Assembly (NCBI RefSeq): GCF_032062135.1
Contig: NC_092862.1
Location: 95,625,248 to 95,689,247, forward strand
Source of the DNA: Pyxicephalus adspersus
Lineage: Eukaryota; Chordata; Amphibia; Anura; Pyxicephalidae
Length of the DNA stretch: 64,000 bases
Direction of reading: 5' to 3'
Shown here: in pieces, positions 47,320-60,509 of the stretch
Numbering within the stretch: the stretch's first letter is position 1
Layout of the letters: every line of letters begins with the position of its first letter
The notes under the pieces: generated by a model
What the model saw: only the letters and a program-made list of their open reading frames with translations
Told to the model about the DNA's origin: nothing
Database searches by the model: none
Made by a program: the position numbers and the translations under genes

Positions 47320-47546
47320 ACCTCCATGGTCCCGCTGTGCACATCCAGCGGGACCATGGAGGTAAGGATTCCAGCGTCGTCCTCCGTCCATCGTCGTCCG
47401 TCGATCTCCAGCGGGACCGGTAAGATGCCGGCCGGTATCTTGTGTTCCGCTGCCCGGCATCTTGCGTTCCGCCGCCCGGCCGAACACAAGATTCCGGCCG
47501 GCTGAACACAAGATACCGGCCGGCATCTTACCTGGTCCCGCTGATT
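47320..47546. repeat. GC-rich nested palindromes
   Basis: CCTTACCTCCATGGTCCCGC pairs with its inverse across about 10 bp (47329-47369). A larger dyad is built from CGGCCGGCATCTT, GAACACAAGAT and CAGCGGGACC (47407-47546). Confidence 0.75.
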
Positions 47547-47690
47547 GTCCACGTCCGTGTTCGTCCAGCGCCGAATGATCTCTGCAGGGAGAAGCCGTCC
47601 GGCGGAGAAAAAAAACCGGACGGCTTCTCCCTGCGTGCGTGATGACGTCGGCGCGTGTGCGGGAAATTCAAATAGAAACTCATTCATTCA

Positions 47691-48040
47691 TTTTGTATTG
47701 GATTCAATACAAACTCCTGTATTGAATCCAATACAAAATAATTCAAATAAATACAAAGTTTGTAATTGGTAAATTCAAACTGTCATTTTGTATTGGATTG
47801 AATACAAACTCCTGTATCCAATCCAATACAAAAAATAAAAAAAAATAAAATAAAAGTAAATAACTTGGAAATTCAAATTTATATTTTGTATTTGATTGGA
47901 TACAAACTTGCGTATCCAATCCAATACAAAATAATATAAAATTAATACAAAGTACATAATTGGTAAATTCAAAGCTCATTTTGTATTGGATTGAATACAA
48001 ACTCCGGTATCCAATCCAATACAAAAAAATAAAAGTAAAT
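47691..48040. repeat. Four tandem units of about 96 bp, each a hairpin
   Basis: Units start at about 47691, 47786, 47884 and 47979. Each holds TTTTGTATTGGATTGAATAC and, five to ten bases later, the inverse GTATCCAATCCAATACAAAA. A spacer with GGTAAATTCAAA separates them. Confidence 0.85.
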
Positions 48041-48194
48041 ACATTTTTTATATTCATAATATCTACTAGAACCCCTGTTCGGACATATTTCTGTAAGTTA
48101 CAGGTCTACCAATTTAAAAAAAAAATTTCATGAAAAACAGTGGATCACTTTTGGTACAGAAATCTAGACCTCAGTGTAACGCTCAGGTGGTTAA

Positions 48195-48530
48195 GATCGG
48201 CAACCTATGTCTTGCCCCTGTGATCATATTAGATTGGTGGTTTTACACAAATTATCTGTTCAGGCAGCCTTTGCTGCATCACCAACCTAGTGGACCTTTC
48301 CCTGAGTTGAAGTTGTCGCCCATCATGAGGAATGTATAGGAGATTCCCAGTCCCACCCTGGTCTAGTAATCCATCCTCAGCCTAGAACACAAGGCTCTCA
48401 TCATTTAAATAGTTTGAAACCAACGGTCCCCGGCCAGCTGTTTACAAGTATTCCATCCTACAACGTTTGCTGAGGATTCCTGTGGCTCGGATGTCCCCTC
48501 ATGTGTTACTCGTTAGAATAGCTCAGCACA
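48195..48530. other. Intergenic, no recognised feature
   Basis: Unique sequence between the TTAA element and the CpG-rich promoter region. Confidence 0.5.
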
Positions 48531-49276
48531 AAGAGCGGGATTCCAGACACACTTCCCGCGCTCCGCACACAGGGAACCCGGCCGCCCAGCACCTCGCCAG
48601 CCCGGCATAACACCGGACAGCCGGGACAAAACTATATAATGAATGTAACCGAGCATACAACTATTCACATCACATGAAAGCTTCTATTAGCGGGAGGCGG
48701 CCAGCTCCTCCTCCCTACAACCACTGACGTGTCAGTCACACCACACCAAGCCCAGGCTGTGATTGGTGCCGTCAATTCTACCCGCGTAACTATTTCCTTC
48801 ATGAGCGTATTTTCTAAAACAAAACCCACGAATAAAGCAGCCGAAAGGCTTCCATGAAGGGCACCAGCTTCATGCCCACTTTACGGCGCACAAGCCCTCC
48901 ATTGTAATGCTAGACGCTCTGGCCGTATATTTCCTCACACAACTTCGCCCACCTATGTGTGCTACTACGCGCACAGCCCCGCCCATCTAGCGGAGTTTTT
49001 ACGTACACGGCCCCGCCTACCATACGGACGTGTAGACGAGACGGTGGGCGTGGCTTTCTACTATTAACCCCCTCCCCTTATGTATGTCGGGCGGAGAGAT
49101 TCCACTAGCAGCGTACCGCCTACGACCTGACGTCAGAGTGTGGGCAGAAGCTGCTGCTTCCTTGCCCTCCGTAGACGTAGTGCGCACGGCAACGTCCCGG
49201 GGCTGTGTCAGTAAGAGAGAGAGAGCGCAGAGACGCGTACAAGGCGAGGCGACGACTGTACAGCACCGGAGGCATC
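48530..49276 (+). promoter_or_regulatory. SEPTIN7: CpG-rich promoter region of the divergent gene
   Basis: CpG and GC content rise sharply over about 750 bp. GC-box-like CCCGCCCA (near 48979) and CCCCGCCTAC (near 49011) are visible, as are GGTGGGCGTGG (near 49041) and a perfect CRE palindrome TGACGTCA at 49128-49135. There is no obvious TATA box. This is the usual form of a housekeeping promoter. Transcription start is not determinable by eye. Confidence 0.6.
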
Positions 49277-49280
49277 ATGG
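49140..49280 (+). CDS. SEPTIN7: Probable SEPTIN7 exon 1 (CDS 49277-49280 only)
   Basis: The sequence ATCATGG at 49274-49280 is followed at once by GTGAGTG, a strong donor. The coding part of the exon is one codon plus one base, phase 1. Vertebrate SEPTIN7 has its first coding splice in the same place, after ATGG, so that exon 2 restores a Met-Val start. SEPTIN7 is a GTPase of the septin family, a core subunit of hetero-oligomeric septin filaments in the cytosol. The call rests on this junction and on the head-to-head HERPUD2-SEPTIN7 order known in other vertebrates; no septin domain lies in the window. The 5' limit of the exon is arbitrary. Confidence 0.5.
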
Positions 49281-52200
49281 GTGAGTGTCACATGCAGCCT
49301 GGGCTTGCTTGGTCTGAATGTGAGCGGTGCCTGCCGTGTGGAGAGCATGGTGTGAGGCCCCGTTGTGTGCAGCCAGAGGGAGGAATGATGGAGGGAAGAG
49401 GCCCCGCAGAAACAGGAGGGGAAGAGAGGCAGCTGGGTACTAACACTGTTTATATAGAGTGAAGAATGTAGTGCAGAGGGCTCCTGTACATGAGGGCAGG
49501 ATGAGGCCTCCATGTCCTGCAGAAGAATGGCTTCCTGAGCACAAGGGAAAATAAATAGCATTGTACCCCAAATATACTACATACTATTCATAGCAATAAT
49601 GCCAAGTATGTGATTCTGCAATGTATGGTGGTTTAGGGCCTGTTCAAAGCAGCTCCATCTATATTTCCTTACTAGCCAGGGAATTGTACTCATAGACACA
49701 TCGAGTTTTTTTTAATTGTATGATATTAAACTATTTGCCATTTATTGTATAAATTTAAAAAATAAATGAAATGCACAGTCCAATAATCTTACATCCTCCC
49801 TTCTACATTGGCTTCACGGCCACTTCCTGTAGGCGTCGGTGATGTCACTCACCCCCAACTCAGGATCCTGGGAAAGCTGAGGATCCCAAATCCTGTGGAA
49901 AGACCTATGGGATTTATTGGTGGCCCCCAACTTTCCCAAGATCTTACAAATCAACTCTGACCATCAACCAATTCAATAGTTTTGTCATGGTTTCATTAGA
50001 ATCTGTTGGTAGATTCCAGTGGCTTTTTTAGCCTTTTTTTTACAATATCATAAAATTGATTGAAGTGGCTTTGAAATTCTTGGTGTGGTTAGTATATGGA
50101 TGCCGGTTATCCTACTTTAACAGTTCCATAGTTTGATCCTTCAATACTTTTTTTTTGCCAATAAATGGTAATGTGATTTGTCATTTATATATGACACACA
50201 CATATATTATATGATGGGTTCTATTTTTGTTTTTTTGTTCTTTTTTCTTCCATTGTATATTGTATTACATTACAATATGTGTTAAGGACTTGCCTGTACT
50301 GACAAGTTACATTTCCTTCAGAGAATAAAAATGAGATAAAATCAAATTATTATTATTGGTGCTTTGTAGATTGCGAGATGTAACTGTTTTCTCTTTGTTT
50401 CCAAGCGTAAAGTTTTATTTTGTTAAATGAATATAGGTTATAAAGTTTTAGCAGTATTTTGTTTGTAGCGTTTACATTTGATCACTTGTAATTCATGGGA
50501 CGTTTATATATGTTGATGGCAATTTTATTGAAAGGTCTGATGTGCATTGAGTTTTGTGCACCTGAAAAATCATACTGACTACCAATAGGAAGAATATTTT
50601 GGACAGTAAATACATTAGACATACAGCTAGTAATAGGAGTTTCTTTTCAAAGGCAATTTATATTTTAAGCTCCCAATATTTATGAAACTTTCCAGTTTCT
50701 TATGAAGGAGATGGGATCTCTTATATATTTATTTGGTCTCATGGCCCCGAGTTGGAAGATGTTATCCTACATGTGTAAGCACTTACATTGTCTTTGTGAG
50801 TGAAGGATAGCAGCTGTGTTACTTTATTACATGGTTGAGATGCTTGCAGTGGATTTTTTTTTTTTTTTCAGAGCAAAATGTCAGATTTCTTTTTGACATT
50901 ATTTGCAAATTAGGAATACTCTCAAAAGTGGAATCTTTAAAGTTTGACTTTTGGGTCATTTAAGGGGGAAAAAAATCTGTAAAAATCCCATAAATGCCCT
51001 GGGAAAGCAAGTCTGGGCTCCCCCCTTGATTCATTTTTTTCCCTCTGTAATGGGTTGGACTTCAGGAAGAGGCCCCTCCTGATCATTGTCAGAGATGTCT
51101 GGAGCTTTGGTGAGCGCCTGTCAGGCACAGACCTACTTTTACTTTATTTATGTCCAGGGGGCCGGATAGCTGTGCTCCTGCCGGAAAGGCAGAGGGAGAA
51201 ATCTTCATTTTGGAGGAAATGGAGGAACAAAGTTTGGAAGGTGAACGTTACATTTTGTTTCACGAGTCTAACAGCTTTTTGTTCGTATCAATAACAATGC
51301 TAGCCTGCAGCCTGTTTTGGGTTTTCCATACCTTATTTAAGAAATTATATTTATTGAGCTACGGAACCTTTGGATGTTTTGCTTGCAGAATTTTGAAAGT
51401 AATAAAAAAAAAAATGTAAATTTCTTGGCCATTTTGTCTGTTTTTAACATAGTGAAATGCAAGCATACGTTTATAAATCACTGTTGTCAAAGACAGAATA
51501 GTGGCTCAGAAGTACGTCATTTCACAGTAGTTAATAGCTATTTTTGTAAACTATATTTTTATATATTTAATAGTGACTTTTGCTATGTTTAGAGCTGTTT
51601 ACCCCCTTTTAAAGGTAATTTGTTTTGGAGGTGAAGAATTTCAGATAGTGTCAGTTCTTTAAGGTTTCATTGGAAATGCATTTTTTGCCTGTATTTGCTC
51701 TTGATTATACCTCCTCAAAATAACATTGTGGTTAATAGATCGTGCTTGTAAATAATCGCGGCAAGGGGCTTTTTTTAAGGTACAGCAAGAGTTTATTATT
51801 GAATGTGAATAAAATGTTAGTTGTCTAGTTTGAGACAACTACTTTTTCATTCTTTTTATGTAAAGAGAAAAACTTGTTGTAAAGCCGATTGGAGCATTGT
51901 GTCCCAAAGATTTTTTTCATTCCATATACCGGAACACAGAGTTGTTGGGAAAAAAAAAAAAATGACTGTCATTCTTTACTTAGTTGACATTGTAGTTACC
52001 TTTAACATGCGTTGTGCTTTTTGAGATTTACATACCGGTACTTGGGCTTTGATAACTGATTGTGGTGTTCAGTATCACGTGCTGTCATATTCCCCTCCAG
52101 AAATCACAAGAGAATTTTTCTCACACTGCTTTACAGTTGATGGCTGTGCATCCAGTAGTCATTACATCTCTCAATGTGGTCTCTGAAACTTTTTACTTGT

Positions 52201-55200
52201 TGGTCTATTTAGTATTTTTTAAAGCAATGTTTGGAAAATTCTGGTCATAGAATGATAACAAATATACTGCAGTTAAGGATTCCACTATTCAAATCTATGT
52301 TGTAAGGATTATTTGACACTGGAAAATTTGCTTCCATTAATAGGAGAATTGCACCTGGGATTTGCTTAACAAAGTTAATAATATAATACTCTCATTTCCT
52401 GTGGTTCTAAACAAAGTAACTGATGGAAAAATGAGTAACAGATTATAAAAAAAACATTAAAACTATCCAAAAGCACGATGCCATAGCAATTAGCATCTAT
52501 ATATAGCTGTATGGGCAAACAAAATACTTTAGTAAAGTGGAGAAAGCTACTAGTACAGTGTAGAGGCTGAAGTATATATTGCTGCCTGTATAGTGTGCAA
52601 TATAAAATGCCACAAGGCATATATGTTAAATAAATGTAAGTCAATGTTTCTAGGGATTAACCAGCTTTTCCAGGGATTCTCCAGTTATAGATGTTCTTGG
52701 GCTCTGGCTGACTTACCTCCCATTTGATGCAGGTGCCTGTATACTTCTGGGTTCAATACAATTTGGCAGAGCTGGTAGGATGATACAAGTAATCTTTTTA
52801 GATGTCTAGAAGACTGGCATGTTAAAGAACACTGTAATAGGCATTGTTTCCTGATTATTACTATAAATGGGGACATTCTTGTTTTGACCCTCAGTTCATT
52901 TTTTAGACCTGAAACATATTTTCTGGTTTCTCCCTGAGGTGAAAGGGTTGTCCAGAGGATGTTACCTACCGCACAGTGTATGTATACACTTATCTAGAAA
53001 CTCTAGTGGGTGGATTAGCAGGATTTCATTTGTTAGGCATCCTGCAGTTCTTTAAATTGTAGGTAGCAGCCTTTACTTTCCCAGGCTTTTCTGACCAGAA
53101 ACGACAGCCTATTCCTGCAAATCGCCTCTATGGCTCGCCAAATTAGTGTCCTTTTTCACAATAAAAGCAATCATGAGCTTTGGGTGCAACTAACTCCCTA
53201 CCTGGGTTATGTCTGTGATATAACTACATAATTAGGTAGGTGTTCTTGTCAAGTAATATTTTTTAATCGGTTAGGCAGGCTTGATAGAGGCTGGGTAAAA
53301 ACATGGCATTTAGGCATTCTGATGTCTACAGTGAAAGTGACGAGAATTTCTATGATATTGCTACCCGCCATGCCAAGTTACTGCAGGAAAATGACCTAAC
53401 ATAAGAGGTGATGGGTTGGCTCATTGATTTTTGTAAAGGTTTAGTAAAATTTCTTTCTTCTTTTGGACCCACTGATTATTTTGACTTGCTTTTGGTACAC
53501 TTTATTCTTTAGGCTATGTCACCACCATCCTGTGCAGCCCTCTTTTGCCGCAATAAAGCAATGGTTTTCCTGCTCTGAGACATACAGCCTTTACTCTTCA
53601 TGGGTCCCTTGGTATGCTGTGTGTGCCATAATATTCTTTCTGTGTTTTATTTCTTGTTATTCTGTGTTGGAGGCCACAACTTACAGACATACATATGCTC
53701 AAGTGAAAATCTAGCAGACTTTCCGGTTACAAAATAAAGTTGAAATGGTGTTGTAAGTCTTTAATTTGCGTGAGTGGATATTATTTTAAAGTTTTGTTGA
53801 TGTTGTTTTCTGCCAGACAGTCCTATTGTCCAATGGTCACTTTCAGTGGAACAAATATGTTGTTCCTTTCCAGTATAACTTGTGACTGTATTTTACAGCT
53901 TAATGTGAATGATGCAGTTGCATCCCCCACTACTATCCCTTCCTTTCTGTATGGTAGTTGTCCAGTCATGCTTCTGGCATTTCCTCTTCCGATTTTCCTG
54001 TTTTAGTTGTTTTTCCTCCAGCTCTGCCCATTGTATATAGAATGTTAGACCTTTAGTTGACATACACCCTACTTGTACAGAGCTCTTCATACAAACCTCA
54101 GAAAATAGAAAGTTTCTGCACTCCCTCCCCCACATCACATGTGAACAGAAGCAGCCTACAGCAATGTGGTCTGTCAGCTCATGAGCATGCTACCTTAACT
54201 TGTTCCTTGCCAGATTACATTTAGAAGCATTTCCTGTCTAGGCTGATGGTGCACCTTTAGAATGTAGCTGGTTTATAGTACAAAAGTTTTATGTGTGTGT
54301 GTATATACATACATACTTGTACCTTGAGAGTATATACAGCTCAGTAGCAAATAGGCATAAACATACAAATATCCTATGGACAACAAAAAAACGGAATGCT
54401 TAGAAATTATTGCATTTTGTTTTTTACGCATTTCTAGATTGTTTTTCAGAGTTTTTTTATTACATTGAAATATTGAAAAAAAAATTTGAAAACTAGATCA
54501 GGTCTCCCTTTCTGTAGTGATCACAAGATGTTGATGAGTACTAAAGACCACTGTTACATTCATTGTTCCACAGATGAGGCAAAGTGTTTTTTGCTTTTTG
54601 GTAAAGACATTATATGTTTACTAATCTTCACAGCTCTCATATCAATGGTGTACACTGGTGGTGGGGAAGTTTTGTTATGTGGGTATGCTCTTTTGCCTAA
54701 ATAACTCGCATTTAATGAAGTTGTATCAGAAAATTCTATGACCGAACTGCTGCTGTTGTGACCTTGATTCCTAAAAATATTTTGTTCAGGAAAGATATGA
54801 CAATGTCAAATGTGTTTATCTTTGTTAATTCATATTCTTTATTATTGTGACTTGAATAATTATCGGCCAAACCATAATCTAGACTAGTCCAAACTAGTGA
54901 TTGATGCAAGAGTTCAGATAAAGTGCTGGGCCCGATATAACGCCCAGGCATAGATCAGTATGTTTAGAAATAGGAAATAAGTGGGGTTTCAAGGTCTGCT
55001 TGTTAAGTGGAAGTTTATTTTTTTTTACAGCTAAAGCCAGTCAGAAATTTACTGCATTTTGCTGTCTTGTGTGTTATATATCTTTTTATTTTTTATTTTT
55101 GGTAAAAGACAAAGTACAATCATTAAAATGCAAGGAGTTTTGTAGTATGAAGCCACTCTTTGTGCTGTCAAAACAATTAGAGCTTGTTTTAGCAGATATC

Positions 55201-56439
55201 TCTGTGCTGGTTTCCCTGTATGTCATAAGTAAGAAAAATGCATACATTTCTTTACATTTCATGGTGTCTTGCTAAAGAATGTATAGATGTTGTGTATCAG
55301 ATCGCATCTACTGTCCTCTTTGTGGTTGGCCATTAGTTTGTTTGACATTGCATTGAGGTGTTTTTTTGTTAAAGTGTACCTGAACTCCAGATATATGGAA
55401 ATCTTACAGAAAGTACATTTATGTCAATAAAAATGCTTCAGAGACATACAAACACCATTTCTTTGACTTTGAAGTCGTATCTCTCTGATATTTCTACTTC
55501 CTTTCTGTGGACTGGCCATTCTACAAACAGGAAGTGGAAATATCTCAGTTGTGGAACTCCACGGAGAGAAATTAAAGCTATGTAGCTAGTCATAGTTTAG
55601 ACGAGAACATACAAAATGCCTTTTGATGGGAAAAAAAGGGATTTAAGATTTCAAGTACATGAAAAAAGTAATGAAAAAAGAATCTGTAACAGTGGACTAC
55701 AAACCATTTTTAAAGATCTTACAAGAAGGAAGTAATTTCGCAAGATGTCCTATCTAAATTTAAAGTTTTTCTTTTTCCTGTGTATATTAGACCAGTGCAC
55801 ATGTTGAGTTCTGATACACAGGTCAACAGATGGATTGAAGAACATTTTGTACTTAAGTTTAATTATTTAGTGTCATTTCATTTTAACTCATATCATAGGG
55901 TCAAGCCAATGATGTTGGCTATTTAACATCTATACCGAACAACATTCCTAATTGGTGGCTTTCATTTTAGAAGGATGTCTGCCATAATAATCTCCGACTC
56001 AGAACATAATGTAACAGGATAGGGAAGTGCTTTTTAAAACATTTACTGTTGTTGGTCCAGTGGAAAAGCTTTCAGATAAAAGGATGCTTTTGTCTTATGC
56101 TAAAGGCATTTGATCTGCACTTGTTCACCCTTGGACCAGCTTTTATCCTGCTTGAAGTGGGTTTTTGCAGTCCTGTGGACTTGCATGCGAAAACAAAAAA
56201 CTTTAAGTATCCAAAATAACTGCAATGTTTATCTAGCTGTTTGTCAAAAAAAATCCTTTTGTTTTTTTAAATAGATCCATTGACTATATTTTTGGCTTTC
56301 TGTTTTCTGGGCAATTCAGGTAGATCATGGGGGAGTAGGATGGGTCAAAAGTTTCTATGTAAAGCTTCCTGAAAGCACCTTGCCTCAGTACTTCTTTTAA
56401 GGCAGCACTGAGGCAAGCAGTGTACTGCAGTGCTCAACC
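49281..56439 (+). other. SEPTIN7 intron 1, first part
   Basis: Seven kilobases of mostly unique AT-rich sequence without recognisable exons or repeat families. Poly-T and poly-A tracts of 10-20 bp recur. I found no sequence matching the conserved septin exon 2. Confidence 0.5.
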
Positions 56440-56600
56440 CTCTGAAATTGTGCTCAACCCTGGGTGGGAAGAAATTGTAGGCGGGTGGTAGCAACTGTAT
56501 TGTGACCAAACTCTTTAGTAACTACCCAAAAACAGCCGGGTGGGGGCTGAAAAGTGCCGGGTGGTGCGCCCAGCTAAAAGGGCCTGCGGAGAACCCTGTA
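56440..56600. repeat. Dispersed repeat family B
   Basis: Matches 14866-15033: CCCTGGGTGGGAAG, CTACCCAAAAACAGCCGGGT, GCCGGGTGGTGCGCCCAGC and GGAGAACCCTG. Confidence 0.65.
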
Positions 56601-56984
56601 CTGGTCCTTGGGGAAAAGTTATGCAAATCTGAAAATGCCTTTATGGAAGGTTGTCAGTCTGAGATTGGGCATTTTTACTTTTGCACACATACTGCTCCAG
56701 ATAACTCGCATTTGATGGGCAAACCTCCATAACTGAAATAAATGGAAACCACATAATTAGTGACAAGGCTTTGGATGTAGGGCTGCTGTGATGTTGTATA
56801 GAAGCACAGTTCTTAGAGAGGTTTAAAGGGTCAAGGAATTTAGTAAGATCTGGAATAGTCTTAACTTGACTTGGATTAAAGCTTAACAAGTCAATTAGGT
56901 TCTGGAACCTTATTTAAAAAATCACCAAAGCATCAGCTGCCCACATTTTTGGACGAGATAAATTTTATGTTTTTGTTTTTACAG

Positions 56985-57065
56985 TCCAGTAAATTCAGCA
57001 AGCATGTTTGTGACAAATGCTCAAAAAAATTGAGAGACAAATGTGGCCCGATCCTCAAACAGTGA
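56985..57065 (+). other. Exon-like frame with clustered cysteines, unidentified
   Basis: A strong acceptor (TTTTTGTTTTTACAG) ends at 56984. The frame then reads SSKFSKHVCDKCSKKLRDKC and six more residues to a TGA at 57063-57065. The CxxC-seven-C spacing suggests a metal-binding tail. It lies on the sense strand of intron 1. I do not recognise a family. It could be an alternative terminal exon, a decayed gene or chance. Confidence 0.25.
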
Positions 57066-60000
57066 AAACCAGTCCAAGTATTTTTTTTTTTTTGTTTTGT
57101 TTAATAAAATGAAAAAAAAAGATATTGTTCCTAACTTACTGCCTTAGATACAAATGAAAGTCAGAAGAAATCTCCCCCCAACTAAAGGGAAATTTCTTTC
57201 TGTTAAGGATTATATTTCCCCTTGACACAAGCAGCAAAATGACATCTGGGTTCTCACTCGATAAGAACTAATCAGATTGTTTCCTGATTTTGTAACCACT
57301 CTAAAATAGTGATCACATTCTGTCCTTAAAGCTTCAAATATAAAAATGCTTTCGAGCAGATGAACACATTTCAGCATTTATCTGCAGTTCTGTCAGTTTA
57401 TTGGTTAACTGTCAGAATTTGTTACATTGTTAAAAATGATAGATATTTTTAAAATGTTTTCTATTTTTAAAAAAGGTGTTCTCTTGTTGGCTTATATAAC
57501 AAAGTTGTTACTAACACTTGTCCAAATAGGTCTCAGGGTAGATATTCTCCATTTATGGCAGTATAGATGCTTCCATGAAGACAGACCGGATAAACTGATT
57601 TTTTTTTTTTCTTCGGTAAATTAAATTGTTTAATAAGAACTTTTTTTTATCAATCCAGAGGAGACTGTTTGGATTCATGATTGTCAGAAAATCTTGGAAG
57701 GCATTGGCCTTTATTCCAAGTCATCAACTTCTTTTAATGCTTGATACCCCTAGATTGTCAATTGGTGTGACACGTGACAGTAAATATTACTGTAGTGCAC
57801 GCTTGGCAGGCCACCTCAAACAATGAAACATGAAAGGCAACTTTTCACTGGTTTTCCGTGTGTGTCTGGCCTTTTTCTATTTTATCTGCAGTCATGTATC
57901 ACAGTTCTGGACTGAATAAACTAATGCTTCCTCTTTCACTTGCAGATCTATGATCTCATCTATTAAATATGATATTGTAGACTGGCAGGAGGTTACCAGA
58001 AGTGACATTTTATATTCAAAAGAAAATACCATTATTCTAGTGCTAAGATTTGTGAATGATAATGTTTTCAATGCTCCCTCTCTGTATATAGAGATGCAGA
58101 TTTAAAGGAGAACCTAATACAGTTATCAGTTGCTACACAACTGACTTTTAATTTAATGGTATTATACATTACTTTTTTATTACCTTTCTATCCATTCTAC
58201 TTAAAGCAGCCACTTAAAAAAAACTGTGAAAACATTTTATGCAATATACCATTCTCGAAATGTTTTCTATACTGTTTGCGAACTAAATGCCCCCAGAAAT
58301 TTCTTGCTTGTGAGATTAGCTCACTGATGTTCCTAGAGGTCTGTGTTTTTCAACAATAAGGATTTTAGATTTGGTTGGACATTCCTTATGAGTTTGTTTT
58401 AAAGGGATGCAGACACTGCAACTTTCCACATGGAGCTTACTGAAGTCCACCAAGTGGTTATGAAGAACCAGACCCCCCCTATTCAGCTTTTAGTCTGCAA
58501 AGGAAATGTTACCTTAATTCAAACAGCCATTTCTTTAGAACAGAAAAAGGTTACAATTTAGATATGACATCACCTGGAGGGTTTTTTTTTCAACAGAATA
58601 GAAGTGAAGTTGCTCTTTAAGGAAAATTTACTCAGAGGAAGTTATGCTCAAAAAAGTCAGTAAAGGCCTAGTGACCAGCATTGCCTGTGGGCTAGTCGCC
58701 AGTCTTTTCTCCACTACTTACCATATGTTTTCTCACTTGATGTCTTAGTGGGGAGGCAGAGTAGAGGAATAGGAAGTAGGAGGAACTACAAATCCTCAAT
58801 TTGAATAAAAATTGAAATGAGGAAATGCTTGCAGAGCAGGTCCACAGGTACTGCTGCTTCTTCAAGAAGCAAGCCTTTTAGATAATGGTGAGAAACACAA
58901 TATTGATATCCTTTACAAATTCCATGAGCACAGTCAGACCTTGGTGTTTTCAATGATAAAACAGCGGATATACAGCTGTTCAGCTACTGAACAGGAATTT
59001 GTAGTCCATGTGCATGAAAATTTTTAAGAATTTTAAGAATTTTTAAGGACAAGTTCAAGCAAAATGTAGATTTGTTTTTTTTTTCCAGGTTACTGCTTCA
59101 TCAAAATATACATTCCCAATAAGATGGTAAATCTTTTTGAATGTACGTTCACTTTTATTAAATTTGTTTTGAAAGGAGTAAGTTGATAAAGAAGTGAATC
59201 TGATGTTTACAGAAACATTCTCTGGTTAAGAATATTCCAGGTCCATGTGTGTCAATAGCAGTAATTGATTCCCCACTGAGGAATGTTTTGGTGAATGCCA
59301 GATTCACTGCTTTTCAAACACACCCCAAAGACTCTTAGTGCACTGAAGTTGTTTTTAAATGCAGTACAAAGACATTCAGATTCAGCAAACAGAGGATTTA
59401 TCAAGCTTCAAATGGCTTTATTTTGGGAGTCTTGAATATAAATCTTAATGGAAGTGCAAGCCGTAGTTTGTTTATAGCTACATCTAGGGTGTTTATTAAA
59501 GTCTGCATTCACTAAAAAACTAGAGATGTGAAGCATTGGAAAATCTTTGGAAATACTTGCAGAATCTGAAGCTCTATAAATTAGCACATGCAAAGCAGAA
59601 TGTAAACTATGGTCATCTTTATATAATATTATGGCTATCTTCCATATTTTCTATCACACAAGGAATTCTGCTAGTTCGATCTAGTGAGATCTCAACCATA
59701 GAACCCTATCTCCAGCACTCATATCCCACTTTCGAGTATCCATATTATCAGTAAGATACATCTTACACAGTTCTTTTTTTCTTGTATCCTGTGTTCTAAT
59801 AAAACAAAACTGCACTGGAGGTTTCTTGCACCTATTCAGCTTTACACACTCAGGAAGTATACTCCTATCTGCTCACTCTTCCACTCCATAGTTACTTCAC
59901 CTTTCCTTATTGGTGGCAGGAATGTACCCCCCCCAGAGCAGTGCTAAAAGCTTCTGGAAAATGCACTTAGTCTTAATGTCTGTTTTTCTAACCTTTGTTA

Positions 60001-60313
60001 TAGTCTAAGCCTCACACACTCCTTAGCAGTAATACATTCTGTCCTATGTCCTTTTTGCTTTGAATGTCATCCTGTTCTCTCACTGTCACATCTGACACCT
60101 TGCATTTCAGGGTTTTGTTTTCATTTCATTTGTGTTCTGGTGCTCAGAGCCACCTCGGATGCAGATCGGGGTCTAGGGGATATAGAAGAATTTTAGGTGT
60201 CTCATACACCAATGATGTCTCAAAGTTAGCCAAGCGATGAAAGCAAAAAAGTGCACTATTCATCCCACAACTTCCACACCTTTGCTCATCATTTTATCTA
60301 AATGATGCATGCT

Positions 60314-60358
<45 letters not shown>

Positions 60359-60509
60359 CCTGACCACCTCTTCCAAACATTGTGGGGACTGCTTTCATAC
60401 TATCAGTACTCCTTTCTACTGCCTACTGTGATGCCCTCTACGGCTTGTACTACATGATATTTTATCTTGGCACTTCTTTCCCACCCATACTGAATGTTTT
60501 CAAACTTTT
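57066..60509 (+). other. SEPTIN7 intron 1, middle part
   Basis: Unique AT-rich sequence apart from a T43 homopolymer. No exon is supported. Confidence 0.5.
60316..60358. repeat. Poly-T tract (about 43 bp)
   Basis: Uninterrupted T run; such a length is prone to assembly error. Confidence 0.9.

Larger units (their letters stand above)
47234..48194. mobile_element. piggyBac-like non-autonomous element (about 960 bp)
   Basis: TTAA at 47234-47237 and at 48191-48194 flank inverted ends beginning CCACCTAGC and finishing GCTCAGGTGG. TTAA duplications are the piggyBac signature. The interior has a GC-rich palindromic part (47320-47640) and an AT-rich tandem array (47691-48040). It encodes no transposase; the open frames follow the palindromes. 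A diverged copy lies at 2010-2524. Confidence 0.65.

Noticed and set aside
47310..47687. Several overlapping frames rich in Arg, Gly and Pro
   Set aside because: They come from GC-rich palindromes of a non-autonomous element; frames occur on both strands over the same dyads.
47691..48040. Regularly spaced repeats resembling a CRISPR array
   Set aside because: The spacers are themselves repeated, the units are AT-rich hairpins inside a transposable element, and the genome is a vertebrate.
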